Assembly (NCBI GenBank): GCA_002428935.1
Contig: DIYG01000141.1
Coordinates: 1-64,000 of the forward strand
Reading direction: 5' to 3'
Length of the DNA: 64,000 nt
DNA from: Halieaceae bacterium UBA6060
Lineage (GTDB): Bacteria; Pseudomonadota; Gammaproteobacteria; Pseudomonadales; Halieaceae
A program made the position numbers and the translations under genes. The notes under the pieces were generated by a model. It worked only from the letters and a program-made list of their open reading frames with translations. It was not told the DNA's origin and ran no database searches. Of the stretch, positions 42,979 to 51,322 are shown in pieces; position 1 is the stretch's first letter; each line of letters starts with the position of its first letter.

Positions 42979-43968
42979 ATGACTGAGGTGAAGAGCGGTA
43001 CGGAGATGACTGGCGGTGCTGAGGTCGACACTGGTGCGGGTACAGCGGTTGCAGGCGCAAACGGTGCGGCGGTCAAACTAGCGACTGCGACCGGCGCCGA
43101 ACGCAGACACGAATTGGCCAAGATGCGACAGGATCCGAATGCGATTCGGGAACTGTTTATCAGTGGTGACTATCCGTATCACACGAAGATCAAACGCCGG
43201 GAGTACGAGCAAAAGAAGCAGGCCCTCCAGGTAGAACTGCTAAAGGTTCAGCAGTGGGTCAAGGACACGGGGCAGAAAATTGTCATTCTTTTCGAGGGGC
43301 GCGATGCCGCGGGGAAGGGTGGCACCATCAAGCGCTTCATGGAGCATCTGAACCCTCGTGGTGCGCGCGTAGTCGCTCTCGAGAAGCCTACGGACCTTGA
43401 GCGTGGTCAGTGGTACTTCCAGCGCTATGTTTCCCATCTGCCCACGGAAGGGGAGATCGTTCTCTTTGACCGTTCCTGGTACAACCGCGCCGGTGTAGAG
43501 CGCGTTATGGAGTTTTGCTCTCCGGAAGAGTATCTGGAATTCATGCGTCAAACACCGGACCTGGAAAGGATGCTGGTGCGTTCCGGTATCAAGTTATTCA
43601 AATACTGGTTCTCCGTGACGCAAAAGGAACAGCACGTTCGCTTCGATCGACGGAAAGACGATCCCCTGAAGCAGTGGAAGTTATCGCCGATCGATCGCGC
43701 TTCTCTGGACAAGTGGGATGACTACACGGAAGCGAAGGAGGCCATGTTTTTCTATACGGACACGGCCGACGCGCCGTGGACCGTCATCAAGTCTTCGGAC
43801 AAAAAGCGCGCTCGCCTTGCCTGCATGCAGCACTTCCTTCATGGTCTGGACTACCCAGAAAAGGATACCCATCTTGTACGGCGGCCGGATCCCTTGCTGG
43901 TAGGTCACAGCCAACACGTGATCGGTAGGTCTCGGCACGTTTTTGGACCCTCTTTGGGCGAGTGGTAA
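42979..43968 (+). CDS. ppk2: Polyphosphate kinase 2 family protein
   Basis: A 329-residue PPK2: Walker A FEGRDAAGKGGTI, Walker B FDRSWYNRAGVE, the lid MRQTPDLERMLVRSG and FSVTQKEQ with RRKDDPLKQWKLSPIDR, all in the usual order. Uses polyphosphate to phosphorylate nucleoside diphosphates or monophosphates. Before the domain is a 45-residue low-complexity Gly/Ala/Thr tail of unknown use. GGGGAGG precedes the ATG. Confidence 0.95.
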   Translation: MTEVKSGTEMTGGAEVDTGAGTAVAGANGAAVKLATATGAERRHELAKMRQDPNAIRELFISGDYPYHTKIKRREYEQKKQALQVELLKVQQWVKDTGQKIVILFEGRDAAGKGGTIKRFMEHLNPRGARVVALEKPTDLERGQWYFQRYVSHLPTEGEIVLFDRSWYNRAGVERVMEFCSPEEYLEFMRQTPDLERMLVRSGIKLFKYWFSVTQKEQHVRFDRRKDDPLKQWKLSPIDRASLDKWDDYTEAKEAMFFYTDTADAPWTVIKSSDKKRARLACMQHFLHGLDYPEKDTHLVRRPDPLLVGHSQHVIGRSRHVFGPSLGEW

Positions 43969-43999
43969 GCGGGCCTTCCCTCCAGCGTTGAGACTGCAA

Positions 44000-44944
44000 T
44001 TAGGCGGTCTCAGCGCTATGCCGATACCAGGCAATACCCTCAGCATTTAGCTGCGCATCCATCTTCAGCTTTGCTGCAATCGTCGCAGCTTCTTCATCGC
44101 TGACAAACGAACAGAGTTCGCCACGGGTTATCTCAAGCACGGCATTGCTAATGTCTTTTCCTTGGAGATCCGGATCACCGGCGAGAACTGCGTAGGCGGC
44201 CAATTGCCGTTTAAGCTGTTCAGTCTGCCTGGGATCGAAGGTCAGTTCCCCAAAGTGGGTCAGGTAGAAACGCTTGGGTCCACGCGCGGCTAATCGTTCC
44301 ACGGAGCTTGTATAGAGCGCTGGGTCAAACTGCGTTGGAGTTGTGGCGGGCATAAGGAAACTACCGGACGGAAAGCGCTGACTTGGATAGCTGATGCCAA
44401 ACATGTCACCGCTAAACCAACCCTCGGTGGTTTCATCAAACAGGCACAGGTGATGATCGGCGTGACCGCGGGTATGGGCCACAGTGAGTTGGCGAGATCC
44501 CAAGCGCAGTTGTTCGCCGTCATTGAGGGTCCTGACTCGATTTGCGGCTACGGGAACGATGTCTCCATAGAGGGCTGCAAATGCCTGTTCGCCGTAGACC
44601 TGTACTGCGCTGGCGACGAGCTTCTGCGGATTGATCATGTGCCGGGCGCCGCGAGGGTGGATGAGAAGCTCTGCGTTCGGGCTTAACTCTATAAGAGTGC
44701 CTGCCGCGCCCGCGTGATCCAGGTGGACATGGGTGGGAATGATGTAACGAAGTTGAGTCCTCTCGATGCCCAAAGTTTTGAGCACGGCGAGGATGTTTGG
44801 CACGCTGTTGTTTGTCCCCGTTTCTATCAGCGCCCAGTCCTCACCGGAGCCCAATAAGTAACAACAGGCGATATCCGGCGCTGTATATAGCGCATCGATG
44901 CAATACAGCTGATCTGAAACCTGTTTGAAAATTGCTTTATCCAT
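44000..44944 (-). CDS. Metallo-beta-lactamase-fold hydrolase
   Basis: A 314-residue MBL protein: THVHLDHAG zinc motif, the HTRGHADHHL histidine and FSGDMFG aspartate, and FYLTHFGE near the C-terminal part. Resembles lactonase/glyoxalase-II-like enzymes in layout; substrate unknown. Convergent with ppk2, with a weak TGAGAC/GTCTCA inverted repeat across its 3' end. Confidence 0.88.
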   Translation of the reverse strand: MDKAIFKQVSDQLYCIDALYTAPDIACCYLLGSGEDWALIETGTNNSVPNILAVLKTLGIERTQLRYIIPTHVHLDHAGAAGTLIELSPNAELLIHPRGARHMINPQKLVASAVQVYGEQAFAALYGDIVPVAANRVRTLNDGEQLRLGSRQLTVAHTRGHADHHLCLFDETTEGWFSGDMFGISYPSQRFPSGSFLMPATTPTQFDPALYTSSVERLAARGPKRFYLTHFGELTFDPRQTEQLKRQLAAYAVLAGDPDLQGKDISNAVLEITRGELCSFVSDEEAATIAAKLKMDAQLNAEGIAWYRHSAETA

Positions 44945-45323
44945 GGACGGATGGTAGCGCAGAGGTAGTGCGAACGGCAGAACGAGGAGTGCTTGCTGCC
45001 TGGTGATCGCAAGCGCAGGTCGATGAGCTTAATGAGCCTAGCCACATCACTCGCAAACAACCCGGTTTACCTTGGGAGGAAAGAGTCGGAAGGTCCTTGT
45101 TCTAAGCTTGTGGGTGAGGAGTCAAGCTCCACAAAGAATCTAGATAATTCGTTTAAGTAATTGAAAATAAATAAAATAACCGGTTTCTCGTACCTCTGAA
45201 AATCTGGGTCATTGCAGCGCCCGGGTGAGGCCAAAGGTCTGTTTGTCGAATCAGGAGACCGCCGAAGATAGCTGGGTCAAGAACAGGGTCAGAAGAAGAA
45301 CAGGGTCATATCAGAGAAGATAG
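44945..45323. other. 379-base region with AT-rich segment and repeats beside tRNA-Leu
   Basis: Holds the MBL gene promoter side and the DNA 3' of the tRNA. A marked AT-rich stretch lies at 45137-45182, unlike its GC-rich surroundings. Two AACAGGGTCA copies with a third variant GCTGGGTCAAG occur at about 45268-45310. No reading frame or hairpin terminator is convincing; it may be a decayed integration site. Confidence 0.4.
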
Positions 45324-45410
45324 TGGTACCGGAGGCCGGACTCGAACCGGCACGCTTTTAAGGGCATCGGATTTTGAATCCGACGTGTCTACCAATTTCA
45401 CCACTCCGGC
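45324..45410 (-). tRNA. tRNA-Leu (anticodon CAA)
   Basis: An 87-base class II tRNA on the minus strand. Acceptor GCCGGAG pairs with CTCCGGT (one G-T pair), followed by ACCA encoded in the gene. The anticodon stem TCGGA/TCCGA encloses loop TTCAAAA with anticodon CAA, the variable arm is long, and the T arm has GGTTCGAGTCC. Decodes UUG leucine codons. Confidence 0.97.
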
Positions 45411-45459
45411 ACGGAGGGGGAATGTCCAACAGTGCGGTCGGTCATTCGCGAGGCGCGCG

Positions 45460-45465
45460 AGTATA
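45460..45465 (-). promoter_or_regulatory. Probable -10 box of the tRNA-Leu promoter
   Basis: TATACT on the minus strand, 50 bases ahead of the tRNA, is followed by a GC-rich discriminator (CGCGCGCC), the pattern of stringently controlled stable-RNA promoters. No good -35 is visible at 17 bases. Confidence 0.5.
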
Positions 45466-45532
45466 CCAACGGTCTGTTCCAGGCCGCCATAGCGAAATGA
45501 CGATTTACCTGAGACGGGGGCTTAGCTGACTG

Positions 45533-45559
45533 TTGACGAGCGGCGACTTTCGGTACACT
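45533..45559 (+). promoter_or_regulatory. Sigma-70-like promoter for the small acidic protein gene
   Basis: TTGACG and TACACT are separated by 15 bases, a little short of ideal. The site is about 100 bases upstream of ATG 45657 and points towards it and the queA-tgt genes. Confidence 0.5.
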
Positions 45560-45656
45560 CCGGCCCGCGAAGACACCGCAGACCTGAGTATCCGCCGGCG
45601 ATTGCCGGAAGTTAACCCGAGCCGCGAATGCAGCACGCAGAGAAAGGACCAGCAAC

Positions 45657-45929
45657 ATGACCATGAAGCTCATCAAGAAAACCGCCGAGTACAGCATCTT
45701 CCAACGGGGAGATGATCGCTATGCGGTAAAAGATGCGGCGAAGCAGGCGGTAAACGGCGAAGAGAAGGTGAAGATTCTTCTCGCCGAAGGTTTGATCAAG
45801 GTCACGGAGCCCTCTGCGCCGGCGGAGCCTGAGCCCGAAGTCGCCGAAGACGCGGCGGAAGATACCGCCACCGACGCAGCGGAAGACGCCGACGCCGAAG
45901 AATCTGAAGCCGAAAGCGACGACGCCTGA
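45657..45929 (+). CDS. Small protein with acidic Ala/Glu/Asp tail
   Basis: A 90-residue protein. The first 50 residues (MKLIKKTAEYSIFQRG, DRYAVKDAAKQAVNGEEKVKILLAEGLIK) look like a small conserved gammaproteobacterial protein of unknown function. Residues about 51-90 are an almost purely Ala/Glu/Asp/Pro tail (VAEDAAEDTATDAAEDADAE), which would be disordered. AAAGGA precedes the ATG. Lies before queA with 94 bases between. Confidence 0.75.
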   Translation: MTMKLIKKTAEYSIFQRGDDRYAVKDAAKQAVNGEEKVKILLAEGLIKVTEPSAPAEPEPEVAEDAAEDTATDAAEDADAEESEAESDDA

Positions 45930-46023
45930 GGGCGGTTGCTGTTCAAGTTAAGGCGCGCCTCAACCTCGGGTTCAGGCGTGCCGTTACAGCGCGCTGGGGC
46001 ACTCGACCCAAAAGCCATATTCC

Positions 46024-47079
46024 ATGCATCGATCGGAGTTCTCCTACGAACTGCCTGAAGAGCTGATTGCCCAGGAGCCGTTGGCAGAGCGATCTGCCAG
46101 CCGTTTGTTGCAACTGGACGGCGCTTCGACGCAAATCAGCCACGGCCTGTTTACGGTTTTACCGGATCTGCTCGGCGCCGACGACCTCCTCGTATTCAAC
46201 GATACCCGGGTGTTGCCGGCGAGACTCTTTGGCGTGAAAGAGACCGGCGGTCGTGTCGAAATTCTCATCGAGCGTCTCACCGGTGAGTTCACGGCCATGG
46301 CCCATATTCGCGCTAGCAAGACACCGAAAGCCGGTGGACGAATCGCCGTTACAAATCATCCCCAGGGGGAGCCCGGGGATTGCAGTCTGGTGGTGGAGCG
46401 CAAAACCGAGGATCTGTACGCCATTCGAAGTGAGGAGCCTCTCGGGCCGCTTTTAGCCCGGATCGGGCATATGCCGTTGCCGCCTTATATCGCCCGAGGC
46501 GATAAGCCCGAAGATCGCGAGCGCTACCAGACGGTGTACGCAAGCAAAGACGGTGCCGTTGCGGCGCCCACTGCCGGTCTACATTTCGACGAGGCGTTGC
46601 TGAACGCTCTGGATGAAAAAGGCGTGCGGCGGTGCTTTGTCACCCTCCATGTGGGTGCTGGAACTTTTCAGCCCGTTAGAACCGAGGATATTCGCGATCA
46701 TGCAATGCACGCGGAGTATCTGGAAGTCGATGAGTCTGTGTGTGCGGCGGTAGCTGAAACTCGTCAACGAGGAGGGCGGGTCGTTGCGGTGGGTACCACT
46801 GCCGTGCGAAGTTTGGAGACCGCGGCGGCCGACGGAGTCTTGAAGCCCTATGTGGGCGATACGCAGCTTTTTATCTACCCCGGTTATGCCTTTCAGTGCG
46901 TGGATGCAATGATCACCAACTTCCATTTGCCAGAATCGACGCTCCTTATGCTCGTCAGCGCGTTCAGCGGGCGGGAGGCAGTATTAGCCGCTTACAAAGA
47001 AGCGGTAGCCCAGCGGTATCGTTTTTTTAGCTACGGCGATGCCATGTTTCTTACCCCTGGTCCCGGGGCTAGAAGCTGA
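46024..47079 (+). CDS. queA: S-adenosylmethionine:tRNA ribosyltransferase-isomerase (QueA)
   Basis: A 351-residue enzyme transferring the ribosyl group of SAM to preQ1-modified tRNA to give epoxyqueuosine. Family segments: FSYELPEELIAQEP, LVFNDTRVLPARLFG, AAPTAGLHFDE, HVGAGTFQPV, TNFHLPESTLLMLVSAF and the C-terminal YRFFSYGDAMFL. The stop overlaps the start of tgt (TGATG), coupling the two queuosine genes. Confidence 0.97.
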   Translation: MHRSEFSYELPEELIAQEPLAERSASRLLQLDGASTQISHGLFTVLPDLLGADDLLVFNDTRVLPARLFGVKETGGRVEILIERLTGEFTAMAHIRASKTPKAGGRIAVTNHPQGEPGDCSLVVERKTEDLYAIRSEEPLGPLLARIGHMPLPPYIARGDKPEDRERYQTVYASKDGAVAAPTAGLHFDEALLNALDEKGVRRCFVTLHVGAGTFQPVRTEDIRDHAMHAEYLEVDESVCAAVAETRQRGGRVVAVGTTAVRSLETAAADGVLKPYVGDTQLFIYPGYAFQCVDAMITNFHLPESTLLMLVSAFSGREAVLAAYKEAVAQRYRFFSYGDAMFLTPGPGARS

Positions 47080-48182
47080 TGCGTTTCGAGCGCTTGGCCA
47101 CGGACGGAGACGCGCGACGGGGTCGGCTGAACTTCGCTCGCGGTGTCGTTGAGACGCCGGCCTTTATGCCCGTGGGTACCTACGGCACGGTCAAGGGCAT
47201 GCTCCCGCGGGATGTGGCTGCTATCGGCGCGCAGATCATTCTCGGCAATACCTTTCATCTCTGGCTGCGACCAGGCACGGAGGTCGTGGCGGCCCATGGC
47301 GATCTCCATGACTTTATGCAATGGCCGGGTCCGATTCTAACGGACTCCGGTGGTTTCCAGGTGTTCAGTCTGGGCGCCATGCGCAAGATTACCGAGGAGG
47401 GCGTGTCTTTTCAGTCGCCCGTGGATGGCGCCAAGGTATTTCTCGACCCGGAAACCTCCATGGCGATCCAGCGTGCCCTGGGTAGCGATATCGTCATGAT
47501 TTTTGACGAGTGCACGCCTTATCCCGCCACCTATGAGGAAGCCGAGCGTTCGATGGAATTGTCCCTGCGCTGGGCGCAGCGCAGTCGCGATGCCCATGGT
47601 GATAATCCCGCTGCTCTGTTTGGCATTATCCAGGGTGGGATGTACGAGGATTTACGTCGTCGTAGTCTTGAGGGACTCAGGCAAATCGATTTTGACGGTT
47701 ACGCCATTGGTGGCTTGTCTGTCGGCGAACCCAAGGAGGAGATGTTCTCGGTCCTGGATGGTCTTCGAGAGCATCTGCCGAAAGATCACCCGCGGTATCT
47801 TATGGGAGTTGGTACCCCCGCAGATCTTCTCGAGGGGGTGCGTCGCGGCGTAGACATGTTTGACTGCGTGATGCCGACACGAAACGCCCGAAATGGCCAC
47901 CTGTTTACGTCCCAGGGGATCATCAAGATACGCAATGCGGTGCATCGCCACAGCACGAAGCCCGTGGACGAGTCCTGTGATTGCTATACCTGCGCAAATT
48001 TCAGTCGCGCTTATCTTCATCACTTGGATAAATGTAACGAGATTCTCGGTTCTCAGCTCAACACGATTCACAATCTGCGTTTCTACCAAAACCACATGCA
48101 GGGTATTCGCAACGCTATCGAAGCCGGAGAATTAGATGCTTTCGCCGCGGAGTTCTACGGCGCCCAGGGCGGGAAGAAATGA
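47079..48182 (+). CDS. tgt: tRNA-guanine transglycosylase
   Basis: A 367-residue enzyme that exchanges G34 for preQ1 in GUN anticodons. Seen: TPAFMPVGTYGTVKGML, DSGGFQVFSLG (catalytic Asp), GGLSVGEPKEEMF, DCVMPTRNARNGHLFT and the zinc site CDCYTCANFSRAYLHHL (Cys-x-Cys-x2-Cys plus His). The yajC-secDF genes that often follow tgt are absent; a gamma-carbonic-anhydrase-like gene follows instead. Confidence 0.97.
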   Translation: MRFERLATDGDARRGRLNFARGVVETPAFMPVGTYGTVKGMLPRDVAAIGAQIILGNTFHLWLRPGTEVVAAHGDLHDFMQWPGPILTDSGGFQVFSLGAMRKITEEGVSFQSPVDGAKVFLDPETSMAIQRALGSDIVMIFDECTPYPATYEEAERSMELSLRWAQRSRDAHGDNPAALFGIIQGGMYEDLRRRSLEGLRQIDFDGYAIGGLSVGEPKEEMFSVLDGLREHLPKDHPRYLMGVGTPADLLEGVRRGVDMFDCVMPTRNARNGHLFTSQGIIKIRNAVHRHSTKPVDESCDCYTCANFSRAYLHHLDKCNEILGSQLNTIHNLRFYQNHMQGIRNAIEAGELDAFAAEFYGAQGGKK

Positions 48183-48307
48183 ATATCCTCTGTGTCGCTT
48201 ATGCTGGGTGCATCCCTTGGTGGCTTAGTTTGCGCTGATAGCTTACCTGGGCCGACTGAACTGAATCGTAGCTCTGGCGTACCAACTTCAAACACGAGAA
48301 TTCGACT

Positions 48308-48832
48308 ATGTTGTATCAGCTTGGCGAGGAAAGCCCACGGCTCATGGGTGAGGGCCATTTCATCGCGCCCAACGCGGCGGTTATCGGACGGGTTACGCTG
48401 GCGGCGAACAGCAGTGTCTGGTTTTCCTGCGTACTGCGCGGCGATACGGACCCCATTGAGGTCGGCGAGGGCAGCAATATTCAGGACGGTACGGTGATTC
48501 ACGCGGATCCGGGGTTTCCCACCACGGTGGGCCGCAATGTCACCGTGGGTCACAACGCTATGCTTCACGGCTGTGTCATCGGGGATGGCTCTTTAGTTGG
48601 CATCAATGCCGTGGTGCTTAACGGCGCGGTGATTGGCAAGGGTTGTCTCATCGGAGCCAACGCCCTGGTAACGGAGGGTACGCAGATTCCCGATGGCTCA
48701 CTGGTCCTGGGTTCTCCGGCGTCGGTCCGGAAAACCTTATCAGCGGAGCAGCAATTGGCCCTGGCGCACAACGCGGATCATTACGTTGGGAATGCCGCGC
48801 GCTACGTCCGCGATCTTGAGAAACTGTCATGA
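48308..48832 (+). CDS. Gamma-carbonic-anhydrase-like hexapeptide-repeat protein (YrdA type)
   Basis: A 174-residue left-handed beta-helix protein with hexapeptide repeats (VIGRVTLAANSSVWFSCVLRGD, NIQDGTVIHADPG, VGHNAMLHGCVIGDGSLVG). The metal histidines appear as IHADPG and TVGHNAMLHG. Homologous to YrdA/CaiE and gamma carbonic anhydrases; catalytic activity is often absent in this branch. It begins 126 bases after tgt. Confidence 0.9.
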   Translation: MLYQLGEESPRLMGEGHFIAPNAAVIGRVTLAANSSVWFSCVLRGDTDPIEVGEGSNIQDGTVIHADPGFPTTVGRNVTVGHNAMLHGCVIGDGSLVGINAVVLNGAVIGKGCLIGANALVTEGTQIPDGSLVLGSPASVRKTLSAEQQLALAHNADHYVGNAARYVRDLEKLS

Positions 48833-48912
48833 GCGGCGCTCATCCCGTTGCCCCTTATGGATTTTCGGCAAGCTCCTCTATCGAAATCCCAGCTTTAGAG
48901 CAGGTCTAGCTG

Positions 48913-49140
48913 ATGAGTGACGTGACAAGCATTGACCCCAAAGCCTCACAAGGCTCATCGGAGCCTGAGTCTCCGTGCATATCGGTTTGTGCTCTCGACG
49001 AGAATGATATCTGTATGGGTTGCTATCGCAGCGCCACGGAAATTACCGATTGGTTTATGGCGACGTCGCAACAGAAACAGGAAATCCTTGTTCGCGCCGC
49101 GGCTCGGCGCGATGCCGATAACCCTATTCGTCTGTTGTAG
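48913..49140 (+). CDS. DUF1289 protein
   Basis: A 75-residue protein with SPCISVCALDENDICMGCYRSATEITDWF, the DUF1289 cysteine pattern (C-x3-C, C-x2-C) that likely binds a metal. Function unknown. Its 3' end overlaps the convergent CorB/CNNM gene by 17 bases. Confidence 0.9.
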   Translation: MSDVTSIDPKASQGSSEPESPCISVCALDENDICMGCYRSATEITDWFMATSQQKQEILVRAAARRDADNPIRLL

Positions 49141-50404
49141 AGAGGCCAGGGTTAAGGCTTCGCCCCCGCACTGCCCGAACAACATTGCCTTCGATCTCGA
49201 GGATCTCCAGACCGTACTGATTGATTCTTATTCCCGCGTTCCCGTCGGGGAAGGACTCCAGGTGCTCTAGGACAAGGCCGGAGACAGTTTTCGGTCCGTC
49301 GGTGGGAAGTTCCCAGGCCAGTGCCTTATTGACGTCTCGGACGCTGGCGCTGCCCTCGATAACAAAGCTGCCGTCCCGTTGGGGAAAGATCTCGTCACTC
49401 GTATCACTGAGATTCGATGTGAACTCGCCGACGATTTCCTCGAGGATATCGGCAACGGCGATCAAGCCGATGACATCCCCATACTCGTCTACAACCAGGG
49501 CCAGGCGGAGCTTCTTTTGCTGAAAGTTGCGCAGCTGCGTGTGTAAGGGGGTGCTTTCGGGAATGTAGTAGGCCTTTTCCAGCGCCTCGCGCAAGGCATC
49601 GCGGCGCAAACCTCCACCCTCGATAATGCCGCCGGCGTTTCGCAGGTGTAAAACGCCCTCGATGTTGTTGCTGTCTTCCCGCCACACGGGTAGCAACGTG
49701 TGATTGCTTTGTTGGATACGGTTGATGATGACCTCGTCGTCGTCTGCGAGGTCGATGCCGTAAAACTCGTTTCGCGGCACCATGATGTCATCAACGGTGA
49801 CGCTTTCCAGATCGAGGATGTTGACCAGCATGCCGCGGTGCCGCTGGGGAATCATGGCGCCTGGGTCCGAGACAATGCTGCGTAATTCTTCCCGGGATAC
49901 CTGATCGTCATTGCCTTCCAGGGGATTGACCCCGAGCAGGCGCAAGAGGCCATTGGTGATCCAGTTGGTAGCCGCCACCAGCGGTATAAGCAAGCGCATC
50001 AGGGGCAGGAGCACAAAGCTTGCGGGAAAAGCGATCCGCTCCGGGTGTAGGGCCGCGATGGTCTTGGGAGTGACCTCGGCAAAGATCAGTATGACCAGGG
50101 TGAGAAGGAAGGTCGCCACCACGATGCCCGCATCGCCATAGAGTCGGATGGCTATCACTGTGGCAATCGCCGATGCGGCGATGTTCACCAGATTGTTGCC
50201 GATAAGAATCAGGCCGATCAGGCGATCCGGGCGATCCAGCAGGACACTGGCACGCACGGCACCCTTGTGATTTTGCTTGCGCAAGTGCTTCAGGCGATAG
50301 CGGTTGAGCGACATCATGCTGGTTTCGGAACTGGAGAAGAAACCGGACATGAGAATCAGGGCCGCCAATACGGCAAACAGCAATCCCAGCGGGGCGTTGT
50401 CCAA
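49124..50404 (-). CDS. CNNM/CBS-domain membrane protein (YfjD/CorB type)
   Basis: A 426-residue protein: DUF21/CNNM membrane domain (SGFFSSSETSMMSLNRYRL, LILIGNNLVNIAASAIATV, FAEVTPKTIAALHPE), two CBS domains (TVDDIMVPRNEFYG; LALVVDEYGDVIGLIAVADILEEIVGEF) and a C-terminal CorC_HlyC domain. Associated with magnesium/cobalt export or homeostasis. One base separates its ATG from the YpjD stop, so both are probably one transcript. Confidence 0.95.
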   Translation of the reverse strand: MDNAPLGLLFAVLAALILMSGFFSSSETSMMSLNRYRLKHLRKQNHKGAVRASVLLDRPDRLIGLILIGNNLVNIAASAIATVIAIRLYGDAGIVVATFLLTLVILIFAEVTPKTIAALHPERIAFPASFVLLPLMRLLIPLVAATNWITNGLLRLLGVNPLEGNDDQVSREELRSIVSDPGAMIPQRHRGMLVNILDLESVTVDDIMVPRNEFYGIDLADDDEVIINRIQQSNHTLLPVWREDSNNIEGVLHLRNAGGIIEGGGLRRDALREALEKAYYIPESTPLHTQLRNFQQKKLRLALVVDEYGDVIGLIAVADILEEIVGEFTSNLSDTSDEIFPQRDGSFVIEGSASVRDVNKALAWELPTDGPKTVSGLVLEHLESFPDGNAGIRINQYGLEILEIEGNVVRAVRGRSLNPGLSTTDE

Positions 50405-50405
50405 G

Positions 50406-51206
50406 TCAGCCGCGCTCCAAGACCAATTCCAGCACCAGCTTTGAGCCGAGGAAGGCCAACATCAGCACCGTGAATCCTCCCACCGTGAGGCGCACGGCGG
50501 TTTGACTCCGCCAGCCAAGACGGTGATGTCCCCAGAGCAACAGGCTGAACAACAGCCAGGCAACGATGCTCAGGACCGTTTTGTGTACCAGGTGCTGGGC
50601 AAAAATATCGTCCATAAACACGAATCCGCTGGCAATGGACAACGTTAGGGCGATAACGCCCACCCAGATCAGCTCAAAGAGCATGCTTTCCATCATCTGC
50701 AGCGGTGGTAGGGCCGCGAGAAGGCCGCCAATCTGGTGTTTACGCAATTGCGCATCCTGGGCCGCGAGGAGCGTCGCCTGAATTGCGGCGAGAGTTAGAA
50801 GCGAGTAGGCGACCACGGAGCTTCCCACATGAGCCGCCACGCCCAGGGGCAATTGTTGCGCCGCGGCGGTATCTGGACCAAGGGTGGCAATAAGAACCGC
50901 GATCGCCGACAGGGGAAACAGCGCGATGAGTAGGTTTTCCAGGGGGCGCCAGGCCAGGGCAATCATGCAGGCGACGTTCACCGCCAGGAAGATCAGCGAT
51001 AGCAAAGGAAAAAAACCAAAGTTGAGGCCACTGCTGCCAAGTACGCTATCGCCCGTTAAGGCTAGATGACAGGCCAGAGCGAAGCAGGTGATGATGAGAA
51101 CGCTGCGGTTGAGCCCCGGGTTCTTCTGCAGTGCATTCGCCAACTGGACCCCAGCCGCGGCGAGATAGAGCAGAGCCGCAATAACAGCAATAAAGGCGAT
51201 GGACAT
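50406..51206 (-). CDS. ypjD: YpjD-like CcsA-family inner membrane protein
   Basis: A 266-residue polytopic protein with about eight hydrophobic helices, the family histidine in LGVAAHVGSSVVAYSLLTLA and the C-terminal HKTVLSIVAWLLFSLLLWGHHRLGW. CcsA/CcmC-type relatives handle haem in cytochrome c maturation, though the YpjD branch lacks the WWD signature and its role is unclear. Divergent from ffh, as often seen in gammaproteobacteria. Confidence 0.9.
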   Translation of the reverse strand: MSIAFIAVIAALLYLAAAGVQLANALQKNPGLNRSVLIITCFALACHLALTGDSVLGSSGLNFGFFPLLSLIFLAVNVACMIALAWRPLENLLIALFPLSAIAVLIATLGPDTAAAQQLPLGVAAHVGSSVVAYSLLTLAAIQATLLAAQDAQLRKHQIGGLLAALPPLQMMESMLFELIWVGVIALTLSIASGFVFMDDIFAQHLVHKTVLSIVAWLLFSLLLWGHHRLGWRSQTAVRLTVGGFTVLMLAFLGSKLVLELVLERG

Positions 51207-51322
51207 GAGTTTGGGGGCCGGCCGCGCCGCGCGTATACTTGCGCTCCCTTGTACCGACTTAATCCCTCGTAATCAATAGCGCGACCGATTCGTCGCGCGC
51301 CCCGTTTAAGGCTGATTTGCGC

